Shown here: positions 16,965 through 24,941 of the stretch, piece after piece | How positions within the stretch are numbered: the stretch's first letter is position 1 | Layout: every line of letters starts with the position of its first letter | Virus record (IMG/VR): IMGVR_UViG_3300046006_005870 | Coordinates: 1 to 40,959 of that record | Direction: 5' to 3' (one strand) | Length of the DNA stretch: 40,959 nt | Origin: a virus | The notes under the pieces: generated by a model | Databases searched by the model: none | What the model was told of the DNA's origin: nothing | The model's input: the letters and a program-made list of their open reading frames with translations, nothing else | Program-made: the position numbers and the translations under genes

Positions 16965-17351
16965 TCAACCATGCGGCCGCATCTTGTCCTCGATCGCGTT
17001 TTTCACAAAGCCACGAAAGTGCTGCAACTGCTCCTCATTCAGCTCCGCAATCCTCTCCAGACTCACCGCATGTTTGTCCAGCGCCGTGCACATCCGCTCC
17101 TCCCGCGCTGTGCTCTCCTCCTTGTGCAGTTTCCAGGTCTCCGTCATCTCCGCCTTGTGATCCCGCTGGCTTTGCAGGAACAGCTTGCCAATGAAGAACA
17201 CCGCCGCCAGCAGGATGCCTTTGAGGCCCACCTCATCCCAGCCTTGAAGATTCAGCGATTGACTGGCATCCGCCACCCATGCACCAAGGCCGATCAGAGC
17301 CAGCAGTGTCAGCTTGATTTCAGTGAGAAAGTGTTCGGTAAAATTCATCAT
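16965..17351 (-). CDS. Two-span membrane protein with charged tail (holin/spanin candidate)
   Basis: This encodes 128 residues from the first of two adjacent ATGs; the frame is open further upstream inside the sigma-like gene. Two membrane spans lie at about 12-28 (LTLLALIGLGAWVA) and 45-60 (ILLAAVFFIGKLFL). A long charged helix follows (HKAEMTETWKLHKEE and LERIAELNEEQLQHF). The layout fits a class II holin or an inner-membrane spanin. It overlaps the end of the sigma-like gene by 32 bases. Confidence 0.6.
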   Translation of the reverse strand: MMNFTEHFLTEIKLTLLALIGLGAWVADASQSLNLQGWDEVGLKGILLAAVFFIGKLFLQSQRDHKAEMTETWKLHKEESTAREERMCTALDKHAVSLERIAELNEEQLQHFRGFVKNAIEDKMRPHG

Positions 17352-17841
17352 CTTCGTTGAGTTGCAGCATTGCCCTGACTTGTTCCCGCACCTTTTTCCG
17401 GAAGCGATACAGCGCCACCCGTTTGGCATCTTCCATGCCCGGTTTCCAGATCACCGTGGCCTCAGTGACTCCACAGGCTTCCAGCACCCGCGCCACATCC
17501 GCCCGGCTGGCTTCCGCATCTGGCAGCAGGGCCGCATCCGGCACCTCCGCGCATTGATCCAGCCCCACATGCTCCGACGTGCCACCCCGGCAGGGCCGTG
17601 CTGCCCGTGTTTTCCGCGCACTGATCACCCAGCCCAGATTCATCCGCAGCCAGGCCCCCACATTGCGCGCCTCATCCAGCTTGATCCCCAGCCCCTTCCG
17701 CATCAGCAGCACAAACAGATCCTGCACACAATCCTGCGCCTCCATCTCCGAACGGCGATGATACCCCACCGCATACGCCACCAGATTCTGCCGGTGCTCT
17801 GTGTAAAGCTGGCTGATTTCACACATGCTGTTATTCTCCAA
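17320..17841 (-). CDS. ECF-like RNA polymerase sigma factor
   Basis: This encodes 173 residues; an ATG at 17826 is the alternative start. The first half matches sigma region 2: LYTEHRQNLVAYA, then AQDCVQDLFVLLMRKGLG, the helix that contacts the -10 element and core polymerase. The second half has a long linker, then a helix pair ending ALYRFRKKVREQVRAMLQ. That is a degenerate form of region 4, so -35 recognition may be lost or altered. It is embedded among late structural and lysis genes, overlapping both neighbours. It could direct host polymerase to phage late promoters or affect host transcription. Confidence 0.62.
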   Translation of the reverse strand: MENNSMCEISQLYTEHRQNLVAYAVGYHRRSEMEAQDCVQDLFVLLMRKGLGIKLDEARNVGAWLRMNLGWVISARKTRAARPCRGGTSEHVGLDQCAEVPDAALLPDAEASRADVARVLEACGVTEATVIWKPGMEDAKRVALYRFRKKVREQVRAMLQLNEDDEFYRTLSH

Positions 17842-18148
17842 TGGTCACGGTGCCGTCTTCATTGCGCACAAAGGGCAGCGGTGGTGTGTAGTCAGATGGG
17901 TCCAGTTCCACCCCCTGTGACAGCAGGAATGCCACCGCCGCAGCGTGTCGGTCAAACAAGGCGCAGCAGTTTGTCCCCCACTGCGCCGCTTGCTCGGTAG
18001 GCGTAACTGTTGGGTGTTTCCAGAATAGCTTGAAAGCTTCTCTGATGCTGCTGACAAAGCTTTGCACACCGTCCTTGGCAGTCTGGTCAATGGTCTGGGC
18101 AACCGAATAGGCTGCATTGACCGGGGGTGGTGTTAGGAGATCGTTCAT
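17831..18148 (-). CDS. Hypothetical late protein
   Basis: This encodes 105 residues. An Ala/Gln-rich helical N-terminal half (AQTIDQTAKDGVQSFVSSIR) is followed by an acidic, Pro-rich C-terminus (DYTPPLPFVRNEDGTVTIGE). It overlaps the sigma-like gene by 11 bases and begins in an ATGA overlap with the upstream gene. The position between fibre genes and the sigma gene suggests fibre chaperone or virion protein, without direct evidence. Confidence 0.6.
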   Translation of the reverse strand: MNDLLTPPPVNAAYSVAQTIDQTAKDGVQSFVSSIREAFKLFWKHPTVTPTEQAAQWGTNCCALFDRHAAAVAFLLSQGVELDPSDYTPPLPFVRNEDGTVTIGE

Positions 18149-18606
18149 GGTGTTGTAGTGCTTAGGATTTCGGTTTTGCGGGATTCACTCAAGATGCCAG
18201 CCGTCACTAGTGCAGTCAGCCCAGCAAGGATACGAGCGTCATCGGCCCGCACGGTAGCGGTCCACATCGTGAGCTCTTTATCAAGGAGCTTGATGCCAAC
18301 GTCCGGGCAAGTGATGATGCCTGCCTTCTCGGTATCGGTAAGCTCTGCCCAGAACTCCGACTTAGTCGGCCACACCTTTACTGCTGGTGGCAAGTCGGTG
18401 ATAGTCCAACTGTAGTGGATCGTGCGGGCAGGAACGTCGATGGTTTCGACTCTGGCTAGGAGCTGTGTAACAGGGTTATACGCAGGAGTCTCATCGTGCG
18501 TCACAGTCATTGCCAAGTATTCAGCAGACAGCCCGACAATATCCTCATCGTCGCTGCGTGGATACTGACTAACAGCCTGAGTTACGGTGTTGTATAGAAG
18601 TCTCAT
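18145..18606 (-). CDS. Hypothetical, fibre-associated
   Basis: This encodes 153 residues: beta-type N-terminal half, then a Trp-containing helical C-terminal half (FWAELTDTEKAG, DDARILAGLTALVTAG). It follows the LamG-like fibre gene with a one-base stop/start overlap and precedes the next gene by ATGA. Proteins after fibre genes are often fibre chaperones. No family was recognised. Base composition here is less GC-rich than in the head genes. Confidence 0.58.
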   Translation of the reverse strand: MRLLYNTVTQAVSQYPRSDDEDIVGLSAEYLAMTVTHDETPAYNPVTQLLARVETIDVPARTIHYSWTITDLPPAVKVWPTKSEFWAELTDTEKAGIITCPDVGIKLLDKELTMWTATVRADDARILAGLTALVTAGILSESRKTEILSTTTP

Positions 18607-19373
18607 TAGAAGTTAGAGAAAGCACTAGTTGGTGGCGTAAAGTTGGCTATATATCGACCGACACCTTTACTGATGCGGATGTCGTCAAATCGGCCATTTA
18701 GAAAATGGTAACGTGTTGGCAACCCATAAGGCAGACACCCTATTTGTAGCGCAACTGTAGAGCCTGTCATGTTTGTGCTATCTGTAGCTGTGGTGCCGTA
18801 TTGCACGCCATCAATAAACATCCTTAAACTAGTGCCACTGCGGCAAACCGCAAAATGCTGCCATAATCCATTGGTTGGCACCCATGTCCAAGCGGTTGTC
18901 GAGGCTATCATTGTTCCTCCCCACAAAAATTCTAAACAGTGACTTGTATCATTGAACCTAAAAGTAAATCCATTTCCGCTGTTATAGGTACTGACGAAAG
19001 TACTGGCGTCTGACGCTGCGGTAAATTTTACCCAGCCTTCTATTGTAAATGCGCCTGTCCCAAAATCCCAGTCAGAGGAGTCTTCAACTTCAAGATAATC
19101 TCCCGTCCCATCCAATAACACTGACGCCGTCCCAAATTTAGGGGCCGTAGTATTTAGCTGCGCGTTACCACCAAAAGTGACGGTATTGTTCACTGAGCTA
19201 GAGTCGGTGGTGCTGGTCGCACCATTGGTGCCATCGGCGTGCAGTAGCAGTTTGACGCTACTGAACGATGGGTCGCCCCCTCCCGAGGTACTCACAAAAC
19301 CAAAGATGAATCCAGCAGCGGGTAATGCTGCGAGGATGCAAGCTATAGCGAGGATGTGTTTGACGCAGCGCAT
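18606..19373 (-). CDS. LamG/concanavalin-like lectin protein with signal peptide
   Basis: This encodes 255 residues. The ATG at 19373 is 2 bases below the upstream stop; a longer frame (to 19460) lies inside the upstream gene. Residues 1-30 are a Sec-type signal (MRCVKHILAIACILAALPAAG). The rest has the jelly-roll signature of LamG-like lectins: DGTGDYLEVEDS, then FTIEGWVKF, then WQHFAVCRSGTSLRMFIDG, then FDDIRISKG. Such domains bind glycans. In a phage fibre module it should be a receptor-binding or cell-surface adhesin. A signal peptide on a virion fibre is unusual. This area is AT-richer than the capsid genes. Confidence 0.75.
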   Translation of the reverse strand: MRCVKHILAIACILAALPAAGFIFGFVSTSGGGDPSFSSVKLLLHADGTNGATSTTDSSSVNNTVTFGGNAQLNTTAPKFGTASVLLDGTGDYLEVEDSSDWDFGTGAFTIEGWVKFTAASDASTFVSTYNSGNGFTFRFNDTSHCLEFLWGGTMIASTTAWTWVPTNGLWQHFAVCRSGTSLRMFIDGVQYGTTATDSTNMTGSTVALQIGCLPYGLPTRYHFLNGRFDDIRISKGVGRYIANFTPPTSAFSNF

Positions 19374-19374
19374 T

Positions 19375-21771
19375 TTAGTCGATTGTTCCGATGACCCAAA
19401 CTTTGACTCCCTCTCCCGTGTTGTCTGTGGTGGTTCCAACTTGGTCGATAAAAAACTCAAGAACTGCGTCCTCCGCGAATGCCGTTGAGGTCAGCGTGTG
19501 TGCAGTGGCAGCTGTGGCACTTGTAGTTTCACCAGCATCTACAGATAGTTTGTTTGTAGTCATCACGCTAGTCCCATCCTTATGGACATCCACGATAAAA
19601 GTAGCTCCCGTAGCAGCCTTAGTGAGGCAGCACTTTAGCCGCGTGATTGTCATCGCATACGGCATACGGAAAGTCCGCTTTGGGACAGTGCTGGACGCAG
19701 TATTGTCGCTCGTTTCGTCAGAGAGCTCTATGCCATGCGCCGTTTCTGGCGTGGCTGGTGTTGGTGGTGGTGCTGCTGCGCCGACTACTGCCCAACCTGT
19801 ATTACCAGTGCCGGAAGTTTTGGTGTAAAGCTCTCCCGTTGACCTATCGGTGTAAGCACTTCCTATAGCAGCTGTTTCCACGCTTTCAGGAGAGCCAGTC
19901 CCGCTCCCAACCCAGACTGTTGGTGTGGTGTAGTAGCGCACTTGGGAAGCTACACCAGTGCCAGTAGCTACTGGCTTGATCGTGTTCGATCCGCTGGCTG
20001 CTGAGATTTCGAGATACTCATCATTGGCCCCGCTCGGATCGGTCTCGTAAACTCGCACCTTTTGGGGGTTAGTCGAGTTCGAGAACGCCATGGTATTAGA
20101 GGCGTCTTTTCTCATGTAGGTATCGCCACCAAAGGAGATGCTGGTAGTGGTCAATTCCACGGCGGCTCCAGAGGTAAGGTAAACTGCGGGGCAAGCAGAA
20201 TAACCTAGATAGAGCGCACCTCGCGTGGTGTCGATTACACTGCCGCTGACTTTCAGCATGAAATTGGAGTCATCCTTAATTTCGACCACTTGACTGTTTG
20301 ATTCACTGGCATCCGAGCTGGTCACACGGAATCTCTTGGCTCCATTCTTTTGGACCATCATCAGGTCACCCGTGAATGCTGCCGGGGAATTTAGGCCAAA
20401 CATGCTGCCTGCTGTGTTCCAAGTATTTGAGACCGTCACCGTAGAGGGCTCAATTTGCAGCAATGGTGTCGAGGTTGAACCTGTCCCTGCATACACAGTG
20501 CCTGTGAGTTTCAGTGCTGGTGTGGAGGCTACAGCATTGACCGTCAGTAATTGCGCCCCCGTAAATGTATTGGCTCCCAGTGTGGCACCGCCACCACTGC
20601 CATTGCTGGCTGCGGTGATCCTGCCATCAGCATCCACGGTCAGGTTTGTGGACGTGTAACTGCCCGCTGTGACTGCCGTGGAAGCAAGCTGTGTTGCCCC
20701 AATAGCGTTCGCTGTAATAGTTGTCGCATTCCCAACTGAGGTTACTGGACCCGTGAGGTTCGCATTCGTTGTGACAGTCGCTGCGTTTCCAGTCGTGTTC
20801 TGATTCAGGGTGGGGAAGTCAGTAAGCCCAGCAGCAGAACCGTTGGTAGTTAGAATCGTTCCCGCCACAGCCCCACCAGCCAGATTCGCTGTTCCCATCG
20901 TCAGCGAACCGCCTGCGATGGTGGTGATGCTACCTGCGTTTTGTCCAGCGGTGCCATACATCATCAACGACCCGCCATTGCCACCGTGCTGGCCGTCTGC
21001 ATCGGCACCTTGCAGCAAAAGAGATCCACCAAGACCTCCATGCCATGGCGACGCACTGGCCCCACCGAAAAAGCGCACCATGCCATCTGAGTAGCGAGTG
21101 GGCCCGCCGACGCGCCCTTGAATATCACCGTCCGATACAATCTGACCAAGGAACGATGGAGACGCTAGCGGTGCATAAGTGCTGGCGGCGGATGCAGTCG
21201 TGAGATAGTCGCTGATGGTCGCGCTCTGAGTCGCCAGCGTGCCCAGGCCGAGGGTGGTGCGTTGAGTGGTGGCATCGGCATCATCGAGCAGGGCGCGTCC
21301 GGCCGTCGTGGTGACCAGTGCAGCGATGGCGGTAAGGTCGGAGTCAAGTTGCTGGTAGGTGCTGGCGGCGGATGCGGTCGTGAGATAGTCGCTGATGGTC
21401 GCGCTCTGAGTCGCCAGCGTGCCCAGGCCACTAATCTGACCCGCCGTGATGCCTGTCAGCGTCGCTCCACTGCCCGTGGTGGTTAAAAACAAACCCGTGC
21501 CGGATTCATCACTGAGGACACTGCGCAGTTGCTGCGAGCTGGTGGCCGCAAACTGGCTGAGCGGATCACCAATCATCGCGTTACCCGCGCCCACCGTAAG
21601 CATGGCCGGCACGCCTGCCGTGAACCCAATCGCTTTGCCATTTTCCGCCGTGATGCCGTAGCTGGTCATGCCAGTGCTGCCGCGCTTGCGCAGTTCCCAT
21701 TGCCCCACGGTTTGAGCGCAGGCAGACAGGATGAAGATGAAGGTAAAAAAGCCGCAGAGGAGGGATCGCAT
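19375..21771 (-). CDS. Tail-fibre-like protein with lipoprotein signal
   Basis: This encodes 798 residues. The N-terminus is hydrophobic (LLCGFFTFIFILSAC) with a lipobox LSAC, Cys at 18. The long body is Thr/Ser/Ala/Gly-rich, with repeated GNAATVTTNANLTG and GLGTLATQSATISDY blocks, typical of phage fibres. About residue 580 onwards shows beta segments as in carbohydrate-binding tips. Two 71-bp direct repeats encode a duplicated block. It should be the main side or tail fibre, yet carries an export/lipidation signal, so membrane display is possible. Confidence 0.72.
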   Translation of the reverse strand: MRSLLCGFFTFIFILSACAQTVGQWELRKRGSTGMTSYGITAENGKAIGFTAGVPAMLTVGAGNAMIGDPLSQFAATSSQQLRSVLSDESGTGLFLTTTGSGATLTGITAGQISGLGTLATQSATISDYLTTASAASTYQQLDSDLTAIAALVTTTAGRALLDDADATTQRTTLGLGTLATQSATISDYLTTASAASTYAPLASPSFLGQIVSDGDIQGRVGGPTRYSDGMVRFFGGASASPWHGGLGGSLLLQGADADGQHGGNGGSLMMYGTAGQNAGSITTIAGGSLTMGTANLAGGAVAGTILTTNGSAAGLTDFPTLNQNTTGNAATVTTNANLTGPVTSVGNATTITANAIGATQLASTAVTAGSYTSTNLTVDADGRITAASNGSGGGATLGANTFTGAQLLTVNAVASTPALKLTGTVYAGTGSTSTPLLQIEPSTVTVSNTWNTAGSMFGLNSPAAFTGDLMMVQKNGAKRFRVTSSDASESNSQVVEIKDDSNFMLKVSGSVIDTTRGALYLGYSACPAVYLTSGAAVELTTTSISFGGDTYMRKDASNTMAFSNSTNPQKVRVYETDPSGANDEYLEISAASGSNTIKPVATGTGVASQVRYYTTPTVWVGSGTGSPESVETAAIGSAYTDRSTGELYTKTSGTGNTGWAVVGAAAPPPTPATPETAHGIELSDETSDNTASSTVPKRTFRMPYAMTITRLKCCLTKAATGATFIVDVHKDGTSVMTTNKLSVDAGETTSATAATAHTLTSTAFAEDAVLEFFIDQVGTTTDNTGEGVKVWVIGTID
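21179..21249 (-). repeat. 71-bp direct repeat, copy 1, in fibre gene
   Basis: It differs from 21359-21429 at one base. The copies lie exactly 180 bp apart and encode the duplicated LATQSATISDYLTTASAAS block. Confidence 0.9.
21359..21429 (-). repeat. 71-bp direct repeat, copy 2, in fibre gene
   Basis: This is the partner of the repeat at 21179-21249. In-frame spacing lets recombination remove or add 60 residues of fibre. Confidence 0.9.
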
Positions 21772-21792
21772 GTCGTCAGGTTGAATGAATGA

Positions 21793-22338
21793 TTAAGCCG
21801 GAGGTTCGCCAAGATTGAGCGCCAGATGGTAAACCGTGCCATCTGCCGCCTCGTAACGCATGAACCCGCCTGCCGTGATGGTCTGCGGCACGCCCAGCGG
21901 ATTGCCTTCGTCGTCGCCCGTGCTCACCTTGCGTTGCAGGGTCAGTTGCAGGTCATCGCTGGCTTCCCAGTCGGTGGCTCCGCTCAGTTTCCACAAGATT
22001 TCACCCAGCACCGGCAGGCTGGTTTTCAGGGGGTTGGCCGCCAGTAGAGTCACCACGCTCACGGTGTTGAAACTCAACCGCGCTGTGTAAAATCCGCTGC
22101 TCACATCGTCCGGTGCCGTGAAGCTGGTCTGCTCTGCCAGCAGCACACCACCCTTAGTGTCACGCACCACCAGCTTGAGTTCCGTGCCAGAGGGCAGGGC
22201 ATAGGGACTGCCATGCTGGATGAAGCGGATCTCCACCCGCTCACCCGTGAGCGCCTTCACCAGTTGCCGGTAGCCCCCGGCTCTCGCCGGATACTCGCCG
22301 CTCACTGTGCCCTCAGTCAGGTTTACATAACACCGCAT
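21793..22338 (-). CDS. Hypothetical, first gene of fibre module
   Basis: This encodes 181 residues. It is mixed beta with GERVEIRFIQHG and LKLVVRDTKGG segments, resembling the N-terminal domain of baseplate upper proteins (BppU-like), a rigid platform for receptor-binding proteins. This similarity is by eye only. It lies just after the terminator that follows the capsid gene, and GTTGAC is 15 bases before its ATG, so read-through or a private promoter must express it. Confidence 0.58.
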   Translation of the reverse strand: MRCYVNLTEGTVSGEYPARAGGYRQLVKALTGERVEIRFIQHGSPYALPSGTELKLVVRDTKGGVLLAEQTSFTAPDDVSSGFYTARLSFNTVSVVTLLAANPLKTSLPVLGEILWKLSGATDWEASDDLQLTLQRKVSTGDDEGNPLGVPQTITAGGFMRYEAADGTVYHLALNLGEPPA

Positions 22339-22365
22339 ACACTACAAGTGCCCGTCAACCGACAC

Positions 22366-22397
22366 AAAAAAGCGCCGCCAGTTTCCCGGCGGCGCTT
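22366..22397 (-). terminator. Rho-independent terminator after major capsid gene
   Basis: A 10-bp stem (AAGCGCCGCC, loop of 8, GGCGGCGCTT) is followed on the minus strand by a run of T. It lies 25 bases after the capsid stop. Confidence 0.85.
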
Positions 22398-22421
22398 CAT
22401 CCTTCTGACTTCATCCTTTCA

Positions 22422-23393
22422 TCAGGCCCACTGAGTCGTGATGAGGTAGCCCTCATTCACATCCGTGACCTTCTCCGTGCTGTTCTGACGCACGCGGACA
22501 ATGTCCGAGCGGTTGGTTTCATCACGGTAGCTTTCAGCCACATACAGGCCGGAAGCATCTTCCGTCCAGACGATCGTGCGGCCGATGCCGCCTTCGCTGA
22601 ACTCACCCGACTTGAGGTTGGCCAGCAGCACCGTGCTGGTGCCCCAGATCGCGCTCAGGGAAAGGGTGCCGCCCTTTTTGGCTGAGTTGCGGCTGCGGGT
22701 GCCGAGCAGGATTTCCTTGACCTCAAGCGCATCCGCCAGTTCAGCCAGATTGAGGCGCTTGTTGCCCACATCCGCATGGTTGCCGAACACGTAGGAAAGC
22801 AGTTTCGGGGAGCGGCGCAGGCGGTCATAGACCACGTTGCTCATCACCAGAGACATCTCCTCCTGATTCACGCCACGGGCGGTCAGGTATTGCTTGGCTT
22901 CCTGGATGTCACGCGGCAGGTCGATGGTCGCCAGATTGGCTTCCGTGTAGGCCACCACGCTGTTGGCGGCGGTGAAGCCGCTGTTGGCAGCACTCATCAC
23001 CTTGGTTGCCACGCGCTGCTCATAAGCCAGCGCCGTGTTGCGGCGCAGTTTCTGGGCAGAGGAGACTTCCATGTCGAAGAACTTCTTCACCTTGCGGGCA
23101 TCCGTTTCATCGACCGCCTCTTCAAGACCGCGGTCCTCGCAATCAAAGGTGTCCCATTCGTAGCTGCGGTTGATGCGCTTGTAGCCGGTGCCGGGAGCGC
23201 GTTTGGTATCGGTGTCAGCGTCCAGCAGGCCGCCGTTGCCGATGTTGTAGCGCGGGTAGCGCCCGGTGGTTTCGTCGCTGGAGTAAACCCCAAGGACTTT
23301 GTCTGCGATCAGACCTTTGTCTGCTTCGCGGGCCTGCTCAAGCAGGACGCGAATGTCAGAACGTGGGACGGCGGCGGTATTGGAATATGCCAT
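22422..23393 (-). CDS. Major capsid protein
   Basis: This encodes 323 residues. An N-terminal helical arm with Asp-rich turns leads to a core of lambda gpE/HK97-fold type. The helix READKGLIADKVLG, the central helix EQRVATKVMSAANS, the strand around LPRDIQEAKQYLTARG (spine helix) and LVMSNVVYDRLRRSPK follow the usual order. The last 80 residues are beta-rich, as in the A-domain. It follows protease/scaffold and a decoration-like gene and precedes a strong terminator, fitting an abundant shell protein. No GTTGAC box precedes this start; a TACTAAAAT-type AT-rich stretch lies about 10 bases before the ATG. Confidence 0.85.
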   Translation of the reverse strand: MAYSNTAAVPRSDIRVLLEQAREADKGLIADKVLGVYSSDETTGRYPRYNIGNGGLLDADTDTKRAPGTGYKRINRSYEWDTFDCEDRGLEEAVDETDARKVKKFFDMEVSSAQKLRRNTALAYEQRVATKVMSAANSGFTAANSVVAYTEANLATIDLPRDIQEAKQYLTARGVNQEEMSLVMSNVVYDRLRRSPKLLSYVFGNHADVGNKRLNLAELADALEVKEILLGTRSRNSAKKGGTLSLSAIWGTSTVLLANLKSGEFSEGGIGRTIVWTEDASGLYVAESYRDETNRSDIVRVRQNSTEKVTDVNEGYLITTQWA

Positions 23394-23437
23394 AATGGTA
23401 TTTTAGTAAAGCGTTTCGAGTGTGCGGTTGATGTTGA

Positions 23438-24157
23438 TCAGTCGTAGGTGACACGGATGATGGTGCCGTCCGCGCTGGACGATTCCAAAGCCTGGCCGAT
23501 CTTCGGCATCAGCAGGTTCAGCGTGGTCGTGACGGCGATGTTGCTGCCGCCACCAGCCTCCACCGCAGCGGAGAGACGCACATAACGGCGGGCCGTTGGA
23601 GCCAGCGCAATGTTCGTGGTCAGGGCCGCAGAACCGGCGGCAGCCGCCGCACCTGTGCGGGTGATGGCAGGCACGCCCACCATCGTGGTGAAAGTGACAT
23701 TGTCCGCGCTGTCCTCCACCAGGAAGGTGGCCACCTTGGCTTCCACCAAAGCAGGCAGGGCAGGGATGACGACTTGAACTTGGATGCCGTTCACCGGATC
23801 GACCGACAGGTCATGGCTGGCCGTCACCGCCGTGGCGGCAGCGGCTGGCATGGCGATGGCCTTGGCCACCGCAGCGTGCTTGTCGATCTTGCCCAGCGCC
23901 GCGCCCTGGATGGCATCACCAGCCGTGATGGCCGTGACTCCGTCATGGGTGGCGTAGTGACTGCCGTTGGTGCGGCGATGCACGCCCACCGTGTTGGCAG
24001 AAGGTTCCGAGCCGTTGAAATCGGCTTCGCTGCTGCCCATGAACCGCTGTGCGGCTCCGGCATGGACGGCGAAACCCGCCACGTTGGCGATTCGGCGGCC
24101 CATCGTGATGGCCACGCCGGTATCGGCGACCAGACTCAAATGTGTGCTGTGTTGCAT
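23438..24157 (-). CDS. Head decoration-like protein
   Basis: This encodes 239 residues, Ala/Thr/Val-rich and beta-type with no charged clusters. The region GVTAITAGDAIQGAALGKIDKHA resembles DUF2190-like folds, with a C-terminal half rich in ITRTGAAAAAGSAAL turns. It lies between the scaffold and major capsid genes, where decoration or head-stabilisation genes often lie in lambda-like phages. No box of the GTTGAC type was found. Not proven to be virion-bound. Confidence 0.6.
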   Translation of the reverse strand: MQHSTHLSLVADTGVAITMGRRIANVAGFAVHAGAAQRFMGSSEADFNGSEPSANTVGVHRRTNGSHYATHDGVTAITAGDAIQGAALGKIDKHAAVAKAIAMPAAAATAVTASHDLSVDPVNGIQVQVVIPALPALVEAKVATFLVEDSADNVTFTTMVGVPAITRTGAAAAAGSAALTTNIALAPTARRYVRLSAAVEAGGGSNIAVTTTLNLLMPKIGQALESSSADGTIIRVTYD

Positions 24158-24194
24158 GATGTGTTTTTTCGTGTGTGTGAAATTGCTGCCTCGA

Positions 24195-24941
24195 TTACAG
24201 GGTCGTGATGCCCATCTTCTTCTGATGAGCGGTGTAGTCAGCCGGGTAGGTGGCGATGGCGAACTTCATGGCCTCGGCCTTGGCGGAGAACTCAGAGAGT
24301 ATCGGCTGGCTTTTGCGCAGATCGGCAAACTTGGCTGCCACACGGCGCTCAAAATTGGTGCCGCCTTCGACTTCACCGGACTGGTCGAACATGATCGACT
24401 CGCCGCTGGCGGAGAGCTTCACCTGACGACCGGACTGGTATTCAGCCACCAGTTCACGCAGCGCCACATTCTCAGCCTGCGCTTCTTCAAAGCGGGTGAT
24501 CAGTTCATCCTGCTTGGCCTCGATGGCGGCAAACATGGTCTGTTCAGCCTGCTTCTTCTTGGCCTGCTTCTCACCGAGAAGCATGGCTTCCAGTTTGTTG
24601 CACCGTGCCTCGAAGTAATGGATCGGGTCATTGCGGGAAAGCGCATGGGCCTCGGCAGCTTCGTGCTCGCCTTCGCCTTCGCCCTCACCTTCGCCTTCAC
24701 CTTCACCCTCGCCTTCACCAGCTTCTTCTGCCAGCATCAGACCGCCTTCGCCGTCTTCGACAAGAGTGCCGTTGTCGATGAGTTCCTGGACTTCCTCATC
24801 AGAGAGTTCCGGTTCATCGTCGTTTTGACCGCCAGCTTCAATCGCTTCGATGCGCTGATTGATGCCGTTGATAGCGTTCATGACATCCGCCAAAGTCGGT
24901 TCAGCGGCAGGAGTTGGATTGGATTCAGTGGTTTTAGCCAT
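24195..24941 (-). CDS. Nested scaffold protein (internal start)
   Basis: This is the same frame as the protease gene, starting at its Met195: 248 residues with the charged helices and acidic Gly-Glu repeat. The start is marked by GGAG 6 bases before the ATG and by a GTTGAC box 15 bases upstream. This is the same arrangement as lambda gpC with Nu3 nested in it. The acidic repeat would sit inside the scaffold and be lost on cleavage. Confidence 0.7.
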   Translation of the reverse strand: MAKTTESNPTPAAEPTLADVMNAINGINQRIEAIEAGGQNDDEPELSDEEVQELIDNGTLVEDGEGGLMLAEEAGEGEGEGEGEGEGEGEGEHEAAEAHALSRNDPIHYFEARCNKLEAMLLGEKQAKKKQAEQTMFAAIEAKQDELITRFEEAQAENVALRELVAEYQSGRQVKLSASGESIMFDQSGEVEGGTNFERRVAAKFADLRKSQPILSEFSAKAEAMKFAIATYPADYTAHQKKMGITTL

